A stretch of DNA of 64,000 bases, from the NCBI GenBank assembly GCA_963843645.1, contig CAWJLE010000003.1:1-64000 (forward strand), written 5' to 3'. The notes beneath the pieces were generated by a model. It searched no databases. It had not been told where the DNA came from and was given only the letters and a program-made list of their open reading frames with translations. The translations under genes were made by a program, and so were the position numbers. Shown in pieces: positions 25,548-35,296 of this stretch (the stretch's first letter is position 1; each line of letters starts with the position of its first letter). The DNA comes from CAWJLE01 sp963843645. Its GTDB lineage: Bacteria > Chloroflexota > Anaerolineae > DAOTYC01.

Positions 25548-26843
25548 CTACGAACCTCCGGAGTTGGACACCCTGATCCGGCGCGGCGTCTCAAACGTGC
25601 TGATGGTCGACCACGTGCCGTCCGGCGACTCGCGGTTCACGCGAACCGTCCAGAAATACTCGCCATTGGGCGCCGGAGGGATGGACCTTATTTCGAGGAC
25701 ATTGAGGTTCGCCTCTTTTGCGGAGGTGCAGGCTTGCGCGCCCATTAAGGGACCCTGAAGATTGTTGCTCATCACAACTTCGAAGCATTCGTCCGGATCG
25801 AGCGCCCGGTACCAGGTCCATTTGAAAATGATGCGTCCATCGCCTGTCGTCTGCCCGTCGCCGGGGTTCAGCAACTGGGGTGCAGTGAACAACCGTGTGC
25901 CGCCGGATGGGGACACATGGCTCGGCGCAACGGTGGCGCTTGCATGCGTCGGTTGGGTCCCCATTCTGGCTGCGCCTTTCGGACTCGCTCGGGGCGTCGG
26001 CGGCCACGCTGAGACGGCGGCCCCGGCCACTGGCTTGCCGGTGGTCCGAAAGGCGGAGGCGACAGCAATCGGCGTCGCAGCAGGAGTGAAGGTGGCCGTC
26101 GTCGTTGGGGCAGGAGTTGCCGTGGTCGTGGAGGTAGCTGTTGATGTGCCGGTCGGGTTGCTCGTTGCCGTTGGCGTTGCGGTGGGCGTTGGAGTGGAAG
26201 TCGCGGTACTGGTCGGGCTGGGTGCGTCAGTCTCTGTCGGTGTCGTCGTAGAGGTAGGGGTGGGCATCAGTGTGTCGGTCGGTGTGGGTGTCGTCGTAGA
26301 AGTAGTGGTTGGCATCAGTGTGTCGGTCGGTGTGGGTGTCGCCGTCGAAGTATCGGTCGGGCTGGGTGTGTCGGTCGGTGTGGGTGTCGCCGTCGAAGTA
26401 TCGGTCGGGCTTGGAGTGTCGGTCGCTGTGGGTGTAGCCGTGGAGGTATCGGTGGAACTCGGTGTGTCGGATGCCGTTGACGTGGCAGTTGGGGTGTCGC
26501 GGGGGCTCGGCGTATCCGTCGGCGACGGGGTTGGGGTCCGGCTCGGACTCGGCGTATTCGTCGGCGGCGGGGTTGGGGTTCGGCTGGGCTCAGCTGTATC
26601 CGTCGGCGACGGGGTTGGGGCATCGCTCGGCAGCGGGGTCGACGCGTCAGCTGTCAGGAGCGGGCCCGAGATCCCGGTCGGCAGGACGGATGCGTCACTC
26701 GGCTGGACCGCCTGACGCATTCCCGGCGCCAAACTCAGGGCTCTGCGCGAGCCCAACAGGCGGGGCACGCCGTCCATGGCTGATACGATGACGCAGCCGA
26801 GAATAATCCCGAACGCGATCGATAGCACAGGCCGAGATTTCAT
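25548..26843 (-). CDS. Membrane-anchored Thr/Pro-stalk protein with a DECFEVVMS C-terminal domain
   Basis: An N-terminal signal-anchor (VLSIAFGIILGCVIVSAM) is followed by a long TPTPTDTPSPTDTSTA-type stalk (about residues 70-260). The C-terminus is a ~110-residue globular domain (PQLLNPGDGQTTGDGRIIFKWTWYRALDPDECFEVVMS... GEYFWTVRVNR). Its C-terminal domain is clearly homologous to that of the protein at 31.0-32.6 kb, sharing KWTW-R-AL-PDECFEVVMS, GEYFWTVRVNR and TPRRIRVSN. It looks like an Ig/Fn3-type fold. It is probably displayed outside the membrane. Ligand unknown. Confidence 0.7.
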   Translation of the reverse strand: MKSRPVLSIAFGIILGCVIVSAMDGVPRLLGSRRALSLAPGMRQAVQPSDASVLPTGISGPLLTADASTPLPSDAPTPSPTDTAEPSRTPTPPPTNTPSPSRTPTPSPTDTPSPRDTPTATSTASDTPSSTDTSTATPTATDTPSPTDTSTATPTPTDTPSPTDTSTATPTPTDTLMPTTTSTTTPTPTDTLMPTPTSTTTPTETDAPSPTSTATSTPTPTATPTATSNPTGTSTATSTTTATPAPTTTATFTPAATPIAVASAFRTTGKPVAGAAVSAWPPTPRASPKGAARMGTQPTHASATVAPSHVSPSGGTRLFTAPQLLNPGDGQTTGDGRIIFKWTWYRALDPDECFEVVMSNNLQGPLMGAQACTSAKEANLNVLEIRSIPPAPNGEYFWTVRVNRESPDGTWSTISTFETPRRIRVSNSGGS

Positions 26844-26910
26844 GACTGTGACCGTCCGTAGGAAACATGGGTCTATAGATGGTGGCTAATTTATGTGGAG
26901 CAATGCGGAC

Positions 26911-26939
26911 ATTATAGCACACAAAATCGATGGCGTCTA
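26911..26939 (-). promoter_or_regulatory. Likely promoter of the 25.5-26.8 kb stalk-protein gene
   Basis: TATAAT at 26911-26916, with the weaker -35 TAGACG at 26934-26939, 17 bp apart on the minus strand, about 70 bp before the ATG. Confidence 0.5.
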
Positions 26940-27089
26940 CCGTTTTTCGCCGGGCTGGCGCATCAGGAAGCTCTCGGCAACCCAGTGGGTGCGCCAATCG
27001 CTTCTCGATGCGCGTGCCTGGCGGGACAGAATGAGCGTCCACCTCAGCCCATCCTCTGCGGAAAAGCACTCCTCACGGACTCGGCCTGA

Positions 27090-30000
27090 CTATTTGAAGC
27101 TGACCTGCAACCGATAGCTGTCCGTACCGGCGAGACTGGACTTGGAATAGGCGTTGACGAGGATCAGATACTCCCCCGTGTGTGGCGGTGAGAGCTGAAT
27201 GTTCTCGTCCTGCCCAGTGCCGCGCTTCGATGTGGCGAGCCAGTCGCGGAGGTCGGCCATGTCGCCCAGATACAGATCGTAATCGCAACCTGAAGGAACC
27301 TGGGTCAGGTTCAGCCTGATGGGCGTCCCGGTGTCGGTCACCGTAATACGGAATTCGTCCTTCTGGTCCGGCCCGCAGAAGTTTGCTGAGAGAGTGGTGC
27401 TGCCGGACAGTGGCGATGCGCTGTCCGGACTGTTGTTGCCACACGGGACATCGTAGGGATCCGGGGTACACGTGTAGTTGTGATAATCCATCTGCTCGCA
27501 GTTCCTGGTGCACATTGGCAGATACGTCTGTCGAATATTGGTCAGAACTTTCTGCGTCCGCGCCGGGCTCGTGCTGCCGGAGTGCGTGCCGTCGCCGCCG
27601 TAGGCCGCCTGCAGGGAATGGTCGCCGATCGTCAGGGTGGAGGTCACGTAAGAGGCCACGCCGCTGCCGTTCAGGGCGGTGGTGACCCTGGCACTGTCCA
27701 GAGTGAAGGTCACGACGCCAGTCGGCGTGCCCACGCCACCGGTTACCGTCGCGTTCAGCGTCACGTTATGAGTGAGAATCGACGGGTTGGGCGCGGACGT
27801 CAGCGCAGTGGCGGTGGTGCTCCGATTCACGACCTGCGTGACGACGGTGCTGGCGCTGCCGGAGTGCGTGGTATCGCCGCCGTAGGCCGCTTGAAGCGAA
27901 TGGTTGCCGACGGACAAGGTAGAGGTCACGTAGGTGGCCACGCCGCTGCCGTTGAGGGCGGCATGCACCACGGCGCTGTCCAGGGTAAACGTCACCACGC
28001 CGGTCGGCGTGCCCACGCCCCCGGTTACTGTCGCGGTCAAGGTCACGTTTCCGCCGTACGTCGACGGGTTCGGATTCGAATTGAGGGCGGTTCCGCTGCC
28101 GCCCCGGTTCACCACCTGCGTGACGACGGTGCTTGCGCTGCCGGAGTGGGTGGCGTCGCCGCCGTATGCTGCCTGCAGGGAATGATTGCCCACGGACAGG
28201 GTGGAGGTCACGTAGGTAGCCACGCCGCTATCGTTGAGCGTGGCATGCACCACGGCGCTGTCCAGGGTGAAGGTTACCACGCCGGTCGGTGTCCCCACCC
28301 CGCCGCTCACCGTAGCGGTCAGGGTCACGGTACTGCCGTACGTCGACGGGTTCGGATTGGAATCGAGGGCGGTGACACTGTCGCCCTGGTTCACCACCTG
28401 CGTGGCGACAGTGCTGGTGCTGCTGGAGTGCGTGATGTCGCCGCCATAGGTCGCCCGGAGGGAGTGGTTGCCGACGGACAGGGTGGAGGTTACGTAGGTG
28501 GCCACGCCGCTGCCGTTGAGGGTGGCGGTCACAGTGGCACTGTCCAGGGTGAAGGTCACCACGCCGCTCGGCGTACCCAGTCCGCTGGTCACCGTCGCGG
28601 TCAGCGTCACGCTGTCGCCGAAGGTCGACGGGTTCGGACCGGTAATCAGAGCGGTGGCGCTGCCAACCGGGTTCACCGCTTGCGTGACGATCGTGCTGGT
28701 GCTGCCGGCGTGCGTGTCATCGCCGCCGTAGGTTGCCCGGAGGGAGTGGTTGCCTACGGACAGGCTGGAGGTCGCATAGGTGGCCACGCCACTGCCGTTG
28801 AGGGCGGCGGTCACCGTGGCGCTGTCCAGGGTGAAGGTCACCACGCCGCTCGGCGTCACCACTCCGCTGCTCACCGTCGCGGTCAGGGTCACGTTGCCGC
28901 CGTACGTCGACGGGTTCGGACCGCTATTCAGGATGGTGGTGCTGCTGAGCAGGTTCACCTTCTGTGTGACGGCGGTGCTGGTGCTGCCGGCGTGCGTGGT
29001 ATCGCCGCCGTAAGTCGCTCGGAGGGAATGGCTGCCCACCGACAGGGTGGTGGTTACGTAGGTGGCCACGCCGCTGTCGTTGAGCGTGGCATGTACCACG
29101 GCGCTGTCCAGGGTGAAGGTTACCACACTGCTCGGCGTCCCCACCGCGCTGCTCACCGTCGCGGTCAAGGCCACGGTGCTGCCGTACGTCGACGGGTTCG
29201 GACCGCTATTCAGGATGGTGGTGCTGCTGAGTGGGTTTACCTTCTGTGTGATGACGGTGCTGGTGCTGCCGGCGTGCGTGGGATCGCCGCCGTAGGTCGC
29301 CCGGAGGGAATGGTTGCCGACGGACAGGGTGGAGGTCACGTAGGTGGCCACGCCGCTGCCGTTGAGGGTGGCGGTTACCGTGGCGCTGTCCAGGGTGAAA
29401 GTCACCACGCCGGTCGGCGTTCCCACCCCACCGGTCACCGTCGCGGTGAGGGTCACGAGCCCCGCGTACGTCGACGGGTTCGGAGTGGAATCGAGGGCCG
29501 TTCCGCTGCCACCCGGATTCACCACTTGTGTAGTGACGGTGCTGGTGCTGCCGGAGTGGGTGGTGTCGCCGCCGTAGGTCGCCCGGAGGGAATGGTTGCC
29601 GACGGACAGGGTGGAGGTCACGTAGGTGGCTACTCCATCGCTGAGCGAGGCGGTCACCGTCGCGCTGTCCAGGGTGAAGGTCACGACGCCGGTCGGCGTT
29701 CCTACCCCACCGGTTACCGTCGCGGTCAGGGTCACATTGGCGCCGTACGTCGAGGGATTCGGGCCGGAATTGAGAACGATGTCGCTGCCGGCCCGATTGA
29801 CCACCTGCGTGACGATAGTGCTGGCGCTGCCGGAGTGCGTGACGTCGCCGCCGTAGGCCGCCTGGACGGAATGATTGCCCACGGATAGGCTGGAGGTTGA
29901 ATAGGTGGCCACGCCGCTGCCGTTGAGGGGGGCGGTCACCGTGGTGCTGTCCAGGGTGAAGGTCACGACGCCGGTCGGCGTGTCCACGCCGCTGCTCACC

Positions 30001-30950
30001 GTTGCGGTCAGGGTCACGCTGCCACCGTACGTCGACGGGTTCGGATGTGAGGTCAGACTGGTCGTGCTGTCCGAAAGGGTCACGTCTACCGGAGCGACGA
30101 GTCCGGTTTCTACCCGGTCTCCGCCGAGGATGGCGGCGGCCTGGTTGGAGTACGTGCCGGGCGCACTGGGGGCGCTGACGACAAATTGCAGCACGTGATT
30201 GCTGACGACAGTGAGATCATTCCACCTGAGCTCTGGGTTCGTCGTCGAGGGAGACTCGCCCTGCACCGTGCCGATGAACGCGGCGTCTGCCGGGAGGCGA
30301 TCGGTCACGATGACCCCCTCGGCGATGCCTGTGCCACTGTTCACCAGACTGATGGTGTAGGTGACCGGGCCGCCGACCAGGACCGTGGTCGGCGTGACGA
30401 TCTTGGACACGTGCAGGTCTGGAACGCTGAGGATCGTCGTCGTGGCGCTATCGTTGGCGCCGCTCAGCCATGCCTGGTTGGCGACTACCGTGCCGTTGGT
30501 GATGGGCAAGATCGGCGCCACGTTGAAGGTCAGCGTTACCGGTGACGCGGGTGACGCGATCGTCCAACTCATGAGGGAGCCGGCGTCAGGTGGAGAAGGC
30601 GGATCGAACGCGACGACCGCCTCCGGTGGGCTGTAGTGCATCGAATCGGCGACGTACCGGGTATTCGCGGGCACCGTGTCCGTCACGACTTCGTTGACGA
30701 CGCCGTCGTCGTTGGAGACGATAATTTCGTACGGCAATGGATCACCGGCGGTCAGCTCGCTCGGTGCGGTCTTGGAGATCACCGATTCCGCCTGCAACAA
30801 CGGCGCCCCGAGGACCTCGGGATAGCTCGGTACGGTGCCAGGTTCCGTTGGGAGGCCGCCGGCGGCCAGCACGTCTCGGCTCGTCCAGCCCACGATCAGG
30901 CACAGCAAAAGGACGAGGAACAGCGCCCAAAGCACTTTTCTGGCGTTCAT
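27090..30950 (-). CDS. Large secreted adhesin-like protein: DUF11, nine Ig-like repeats, PPC domain
   Basis: A 1286-residue protein with a signal peptide (VLWALFLVLLLCLIVGW...). Two DUF11-type domains follow (residues about 55-270; each with SK-x-x-P/T ... Y-x-I-x-x-x-N ... VTD-x-x-P). Nine Bacterial Ig-like (Big_3_5 type) repeats of about 94 residues come next, each opening like PNPSTYG..VTLTATV and ending AAYGGD-x-THSGS..S. A C-terminal pre-peptidase (PPC) type domain has FCGPDQKDEFRITVTDTG and CDYDLYLGD. No sortase motif or second membrane anchor is seen, so it is probably secreted or held by its own repeats. It is most likely structural or adhesive. Confidence 0.85.
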   Translation of the reverse strand: MNARKVLWALFLVLLLCLIVGWTSRDVLAAGGLPTEPGTVPSYPEVLGAPLLQAESVISKTAPSELTAGDPLPYEIIVSNDDGVVNEVVTDTVPANTRYVADSMHYSPPEAVVAFDPPSPPDAGSLMSWTIASPASPVTLTFNVAPILPITNGTVVANQAWLSGANDSATTTILSVPDLHVSKIVTPTTVLVGGPVTYTISLVNSGTGIAEGVIVTDRLPADAAFIGTVQGESPSTTNPELRWNDLTVVSNHVLQFVVSAPSAPGTYSNQAAAILGGDRVETGLVAPVDVTLSDSTTSLTSHPNPSTYGGSVTLTATVSSGVDTPTGVVTFTLDSTTVTAPLNGSGVATYSTSSLSVGNHSVQAAYGGDVTHSGSASTIVTQVVNRAGSDIVLNSGPNPSTYGANVTLTATVTGGVGTPTGVVTFTLDSATVTASLSDGVATYVTSTLSVGNHSLRATYGGDTTHSGSTSTVTTQVVNPGGSGTALDSTPNPSTYAGLVTLTATVTGGVGTPTGVVTFTLDSATVTATLNGSGVATYVTSTLSVGNHSLRATYGGDPTHAGSTSTVITQKVNPLSSTTILNSGPNPSTYGSTVALTATVSSAVGTPSSVVTFTLDSAVVHATLNDSGVATYVTTTLSVGSHSLRATYGGDTTHAGSTSTAVTQKVNLLSSTTILNSGPNPSTYGGNVTLTATVSSGVVTPSGVVTFTLDSATVTAALNGSGVATYATSSLSVGNHSLRATYGGDDTHAGSTSTIVTQAVNPVGSATALITGPNPSTFGDSVTLTATVTSGLGTPSGVVTFTLDSATVTATLNGSGVATYVTSTLSVGNHSLRATYGGDITHSSSTSTVATQVVNQGDSVTALDSNPNPSTYGSTVTLTATVSGGVGTPTGVVTFTLDSAVVHATLNDSGVATYVTSTLSVGNHSLQAAYGGDATHSGSASTVVTQVVNRGGSGTALNSNPNPSTYGGNVTLTATVTGGVGTPTGVVTFTLDSAVVHAALNGSGVATYVTSTLSVGNHSLQAAYGGDTTHSGSASTVVTQVVNRSTTATALTSAPNPSILTHNVTLNATVTGGVGTPTGVVTFTLDSARVTTALNGSGVASYVTSTLTIGDHSLQAAYGGDGTHSGSTSPARTQKVLTNIRQTYLPMCTRNCEQMDYHNYTCTPDPYDVPCGNNSPDSASPLSGSTTLSANFCGPDQKDEFRITVTDTGTPIRLNLTQVPSGCDYDLYLGDMADLRDWLATSKRGTGQDENIQLSPPHTGEYLILVNAYSKSSLAGTDSYRLQVSFK
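27560..30090. repeat. Nine tandem ~282-bp repeats encoding Ig-like domains
   Basis: The coding region contains tandem units of 282 bp (one is 279), nearly identical over long stretches, for example GTGACCTTCACCCTGGACAG in most copies on the coding strand. The high DNA identity suggests recent duplication or homogenisation, and such arrays are prone to copy-number change and assembly collapse. Confidence 0.85.
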
Positions 30951-31003
30951 GGGATCTTTACTCCATCGTGGAATTGGTCGTTGCGGAGCTCACGGCCTGG
31001 CTC

Positions 31004-32609
31004 TTATGGCCTCGCATCCGGCTTTCCGCCACTGCCGCTGCTCGAGCCTCCGCCGCTGGCGTTCGAAACTCGGATCCGGCGCGGTGTGTCCGATGTGCTG
31101 GTGGTCAGCCAGTCCCCACCAGCCAACTGCCGATTCACCCGCACCGTCCAGAAGTACTCGCCGTTTTCATTCCGCGGAATGTGCTGAATATCGAGCAAGT
31201 TGAAGGTTGTTTCCGGCGTCCTCATGCACGCGACCGCCCCCATGAAGGGCCCCTGGGGGTCGCCGCTCATGACGACCTCGAAGCATTCGTCGGGTTGAAG
31301 CGCGCGGAACCACGTCCACTTGAACGATACTCGTCCATCGGCCGTGGCGGAGCCGTCGCCTGGGGCGAGAAGCATCGGTGCCGGGTCTTGGGGAGGCTGG
31401 ACTTGAGCTGGGTCAGCGGTTGCCGGTTGGGAGGGGAGGGAACTGGTCGTCGCAGGATGTGTCGGAGCAGCCGACGGGTAAGACGTGACGGAGGCTGCCG
31501 GGCTGGAATTGCGGGTTGCCGCGGCCGTTGGGGTGGACGGCGGCGTGTTGGTGAGCGTTGGTGATGTCGTTGCCGTGGGCCGCGGCGTCTCAGACGCCGT
31601 GGCCGTCGCCGTTGGGGTCGGCACCGGCGTGTCAGTATAGGTTGGCGGCGGAGTCGCCGTGGGCCGCGGCGTCTCGGATGCCGTGGCGGTCGGGGTTGGC
31701 ACCGGTGTGTCGGTGAGCGTTGGCGGCGGAGTCGCCGTGGGCCGTGGCGTCTCGCTTGCCGTGGCCGTCGCCGTGGGGCGCGGGGTCTCGGTCGCCGTGG
31801 CGGACGCGGTCGCCGTTGCTGTTGGCGGGGCCGGCGTGGAGGTCGGGGCTGGGGCTGCTACAGCAACGGTGGCCGCCTCGGCCAGAGCTCGTGCCGAGGA
31901 TGCAGCCTGCGTCGCGCCCAGAGCATTCGAAGCGGCGGCCAGCTTCGCTGGGGTCGATGTGAGCGAGGCAGACTGCGCTTGCGGCAACGTCGACGCGGTC
32001 GTTTCGGGCGCCTTGCCGGCAGGAGCGAGCTCAGCCCGCGGCCGGCGTATGAGGCGCGGCAGCGGTGCCGGCCCGTAGTGGAGCGTCATTGGCGTGCGAT
32101 GCTCGCGCGCCGTCGGTCCGATTGGGCATCGCAGTCTCGGTCACCTTGTGCGCAAAGATGTCCGTCGCCATTGGGCGAGCAGACGAACCGATCCGGGTGA
32201 GCGTCTGATTGACGATGAGCGCTTCCGGGCCACTCTGGCTCTGGCCGCGGGCCTGGCCAGCTCGTCCCACAGACAGGCTCACTCCAATCAGTACTCCGAT
32301 GCCAACGTACCAGAAGGGTCTGAATCGGGGATCGCGGAGACACGAAGCCAACCTGCGGGCGGCGGGACGTCTGGCTTTAGGGGATGCGACGTCGTGGGGG
32401 GTCTCCGAGATACCTTCAGACAGTATGCCCAAACCCTCGGTGGCATCATGCCGAGCGGGCCTTGCCCAGGGATGTGGGTGAATCGAATCTCGAGGAGAGC
32501 CATGGGTCGTGACCTCCTCTTCGTCTTTCTGAGAACTCATTATCGACGAGCGCCGGTCTCCGTTTCGGCCTTCAGGCATCGATTCGCGTTTTCTTTCTCG
32601 ATTCTGCAC
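31004..32609 (-). CDS. Membrane-anchored Thr/Pro-stalk protein with DECFEVVMS domain (frameshifted)
   Basis: The N-terminal part (32609 to about 32040) has a cytoplasmic region and one anchor (PFWYVGIGVLIGVSLSVG). The C-terminal part (about 32089 to 31004), in another frame, has a TPTATASETPRPTATPPPT stalk and the KWTWFRALQPDECFEVVMS domain shared with the 25.5 kb protein. Neither half alone makes sense as an exported protein, so I read them as one gene with a frameshift at about 32040-32090. The start is uncertain (32609, or ATG 32579). The promoter at 32759-32786 fits. A real split into two genes cannot be excluded. Confidence 0.6.
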
Positions 32610-32758
32610 ACTCGCCTTGCGCCGTCACGCGCTGAACAGACAACTCCGCACCGCCAAGCTCGCTGCAAGGGACGCACAATCCGAGGCCGCCCCGAGCAGG
32701 ATTCCGATGTCCGTTCTCCAAAACCTGTAGCACGATCTTTCCAATACTCTGCAATTCC

Positions 32759-32786
32759 ATTGTACCATGAGCGGTTAACTTGTCAA
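32759..32786 (-). promoter_or_regulatory. Promoter of the 31.0-32.6 kb stalk-protein gene
   Basis: TTGACA at 32781-32786, 16 bp spacer ending in an extended -10 (TGGTACAAT), TACAAT at 32759-32764, minus strand. Confidence 0.7.
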
Positions 32787-32881
32787 GTGTGATAGTTGAT
32801 CTCGAATCGTCACAGATGCGAATAAACCCGCCAAACGCCACGCTCCGCGAAATCGGCAAAGGCGTTTTGCTGTCGGGAGCC

Positions 32882-33456
32882 TCATACCTGGGCGTAACGG
32901 AAGCAACTGACGAGGTGGTCGTTGATCAAACCGGCGGATTGCATGAAAGCATAGCAGATGGTGGGGCCGACGAAGCGGAAGCCGCGCTTGATGAGGTCCT
33001 TGCTCAGCGTTTCGGATTCCGCCGATTTGGCCGGCAGCTCTGACAGGGCAGCGAACCGGTGACGAAGGGGTTCGCCTCCGACGAAGGCCCACAGGTATGA
33101 GTCGAAGGAGCCGAATTCCTCCTGAACCTGAAGGAACGCGCGAGCGTTCTCGATCGCCGCGACGATCTTGCGGCGATTGCGAACGATGCCCGCGTTCGCC
33201 AGCAGGCGATCGACGTCCTCGTCGTCGTAGCGAGCGACCCGGGCCTGGGCTCGAACTCGTGGAACGCGGCGCGATAGGCGGCTCGTTTGTTGAGGATGGT
33301 CGACCACGACAGGCCGGCCTGCGCTGCCTCGAGGACCAGCAACTCGAAGAGCTGCCGATCGTCGTGCAGGGGCAATCCCCACTCTTCATCGTGATACGCC
33401 TGCATCAGCGCAGTTTGAGTGCTCCAAGGGCAGCGGTTCAAGGTGTCTTCGACCAC
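32882..33456 (-). CDS. tag: DNA-3-methyladenine glycosylase I (one frameshift)
   Basis: Base-excision repair enzyme removing 3-methyladenine. The N-terminal part reads RCPWSTQTALMQAYHDEEWGLPLHDDRQLFELLVLEAAQAGLSWSTIL..., and the C-terminal part ARVARYDDEDVDRLL.NAGIVRNRRKI... GFRFVGPTICYAFMQSAGLINDH, together a complete Tag. The zinc ligands of Tag correspond to the N-terminal Cys and later His/Cys (CYAFMQ, LINDHLVSC). The two parts are in different frames, with the break near 33240-33250 in a GC run (cccaGGCCCGGGtc). The most plausible start is GTG 33456 (VVEDTLNRCPW) with AAGG upstream. It is adjacent to ybjQ. Confidence 0.82.
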
Positions 33457-33502
33457 AGTGTGCCTTTCAGTTTGGCCAGCGGCGCCTTCCAAGGGTAGAG
33501 CA

Positions 33503-33829
33503 TTAGTCCTTTTCGATGACGACGGCGGTGCCGTAGGCCAGCACTTCGGTGACGCCGTCCATGACGTCATTCGCATCGTAGCGCATGCCGATGATCGCGT
33601 TGGCGCCCATCTGTCGTGCGTGCTGGACCATCAACTCGAAGGCTTCGGCGCGAGCGTGCTCGCACAGCTCCGTGTAGACCTGGATGTTCCCGCCAACCAG
33701 CGTCTGCAGGCCGCCGACGAAGTTGCCGACGATGCTGCGCGAGCGGACGGTGATGCCGCGCACGATCCCAGAGTTGCTGATAACGTGGTAGCCGTCAAAG
33801 CCGAATGCGGTGGTTACCCATGCTTCCAA
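33503..33829 (-). CDS. YbjQ/UPF0145 family protein
   Basis: A 108-residue heavy-metal-binding-domain (UPF0145) protein. It has GYHVISNSGIVRGITVRSRSIVGNFVGGLQTLVGGNI and AFELMVQHARQMGANAIIGMRYDAN, the family core in full. It forms pentameric assemblies in other bacteria; its function is unknown. It lies just upstream of tag on the same strand. Confidence 0.88.
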   Translation of the reverse strand: MEAWVTTAFGFDGYHVISNSGIVRGITVRSRSIVGNFVGGLQTLVGGNIQVYTELCEHARAEAFELMVQHARQMGANAIIGMRYDANDVMDGVTEVLAYGTAVVIEKD

Positions 33830-33938
33830 AGTGTCCTCCCTAAGCGCGGTAAACCTGGATCCAGACAGACGACAGGTTCAGTGCATTATACATGGCCCCG
33901 CGAAACGGCGCCAAAATGACGCGGCCCCCCGGCGGAGA

Positions 33939-34754
33939 TCAGACCACTCGTCTCTTGATGAACTGGTACGTCAGGTAGGCGCTGACCATCGACGCACTGT
34001 AGGCCAGGACCGTTGCCGTGACCAGGTTGAAATCGAAGATTATGAAACGCAACACCAGCCCGAAGACGACCGGGTTGATCACGCCGCTGATAAGCAGAGG
34101 AGGAATCAGCGATCGCGAGAAATCGATGCTGACCGAGTGTGAAGTGATGATGAGCGTGGAGGTGTAGACGGCAGGGAAGGCGGAGAAGATGCCGCCCCAG
34201 GCAGGGCCGCCCACCTTGCTCATGATGATGGCGAAGCTGATGACGGCGCCGCTGAACACGGCGCGCCACGCGATCTGCAATGGTGTGTAGCGGATGGGAA
34301 CGCGGCTCTGCGAGCGAATGTTGAGCCGGTACTGCACGACGTAGTAGCCGATTGCCGAGGCCAGAAGCCACGTGACGATGGCCAGGGGCAGGCTATCGAG
34401 TCTGGACTCGATCAGCAGCGCAGTCAGCACGAACCACGCCGACAGCGCGCCTGCAATTCCGGCGGTCAGGCCGCGGCGCGAAAGGACGGCGTAGGTGAGC
34501 AGATACACGACGTTGATCACGAACGCGAACGGCATGAACGTCGTCGAGTCGTGTACCTGTGCCGGCCCCTGGGTCCAGGCGATGAAGAAGAACGAAACCA
34601 CGATGGTGGAAGGCAGGCCTCCGATCAGCCCGCCGATTTTACTGCCGAATTTTTCGGCTGCGATCGTGCTCAGAGTGATCCACGCGCCGCCCACGACGAA
34701 ACCGAGCATGAGCTTCAGAGTGAAAGGATCGATCACGGGAACCCGCCGTTCCAT
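33939..34754 (-). CDS. Polytopic membrane protein, eight or so helices
   Basis: About 271 residues from ATG 34754, with roughly eight hydrophobic segments, including LMLGFVVGGAWITLSTIAAE, GLPSTIVVSFFFIAWTQG, FAFVINVVYLLTYAVL and LAIVTWLLASAIGYYVV. Two similar halves (GGLIGGLPSTIVVSFFF and GGIFSAFPAVYTSTLII) suggest an internal duplication, as in small transporters. I chose 34754 because the promoter -10 box (34772-34777) would lie inside any longer reading frame. Substrate and family are uncertain. Confidence 0.65.
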   Translation of the reverse strand: MERRVPVIDPFTLKLMLGFVVGGAWITLSTIAAEKFGSKIGGLIGGLPSTIVVSFFFIAWTQGPAQVHDSTTFMPFAFVINVVYLLTYAVLSRRGLTAGIAGALSAWFVLTALLIESRLDSLPLAIVTWLLASAIGYYVVQYRLNIRSQSRVPIRYTPLQIAWRAVFSGAVISFAIIMSKVGGPAWGGIFSAFPAVYTSTLIITSHSVSIDFSRSLIPPLLISGVINPVVFGLVLRFIIFDFNLVTATVLAYSASMVSAYLTYQFIKRRVV

Positions 34755-34771
34755 GGAATTTGTGCCCCATG

Positions 34772-34800
34772 GTAATAGCACAGATCGGGCTTCTCGTCAA
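34772..34800 (-). promoter_or_regulatory. Promoter of the polytopic membrane protein gene
   Basis: TTGACG at 34795-34800, 17 bp spacer, TATTAC at 34772-34777. The 5' leader would be only about 10-15 nt, which supports the start at 34754. Confidence 0.55.
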
Positions 34801-34967
34801 CCGAATCCGTGCAGCGGTCGGGGCCCGTTCTGAAGATTTCGACGAGGGAAATGGAAGAGGATGATGGCGGCGGAAGCGCTCGAGCGACGCTGCCCGTGGC
34901 GCTTCCTGCTGCCGAAGTCCCCGGCCGGATCAGCGCTGACCTGGGGCCGGATAAGATGATGGCGGTG

Positions 34968-35147
34968 TTATTGGCGAATGGCGCCGGTTGGGCAGAAACG
35001 GACGCATTTGCCGCAGTCGATGCACTTCTCATGGTTGATGACTGGGGCCTGAACGTCGGCCTGCTGGATGGCGCCGACTGGGCACACTCGAATGGCCGGA
35101 CAGACGTGATTCTGAGGGCAACGGTGCGTGAGCACTCTGACGGTCAT
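34968..35147 (-). CDS. Two-[4Fe-4S] ferredoxin-like protein, 59 residues
   Basis: MTVRVLTHRCPQNHVCPAIRVCP opens with a cysteine cluster (C-x4-C-x4-C-x3-C spacing with an atypical first motif), followed by a canonical CIDCGKCVRFCP motif. It would be a small soluble electron carrier. ATG 35147 has GGAG about ten bases upstream. The first cluster motif departs from C-x2-C-x2-C-x3-C, as in some Chloroflexota and Thermotogae short ferredoxins. Its 5' leader contains a terminator hairpin (35224-35256). Confidence 0.75.
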   Translation of the reverse strand: MTVRVLTHRCPQNHVCPAIRVCPVGAIQQADVQAPVINHEKCIDCGKCVRFCPTGAIRQ

Positions 35148-35223
35148 AGTGTCTTCTTCTCCTGCAAATGAAGTTTCACTGCCGGTGCCTCGACACCAGC
35201 GGCGCTGCACGCACGGCGCACAG

Positions 35224-35256
35224 AAAAAGGCTGCTCAGAAAACGATATGAGCAGCC
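35224..35256 (-). terminator. Intrinsic terminator between MFS gene and ferredoxin
   Basis: Minus strand: GGCTGCTCA pairs with TGAGCAGCC, followed by TTTTT. It can end the MFS transcript. It also lies downstream of the promoter at 35297-35325, so it could attenuate the ferredoxin message. Confidence 0.8.
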
Positions 35257-35296
35257 CTCAGTGGCGCAAGACGACACGCGCGTCGCAACGGGAGAT

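Noticed and set aside
27480..29888. An 802-residue plus-strand open frame opposite the Ig-repeat gene
   Set aside because: It runs antisense to clear Ig-like repeats and its repetition mirrors them. GC-rich repeats create long antisense frames. The minus-strand protein has a signal peptide and known domains.
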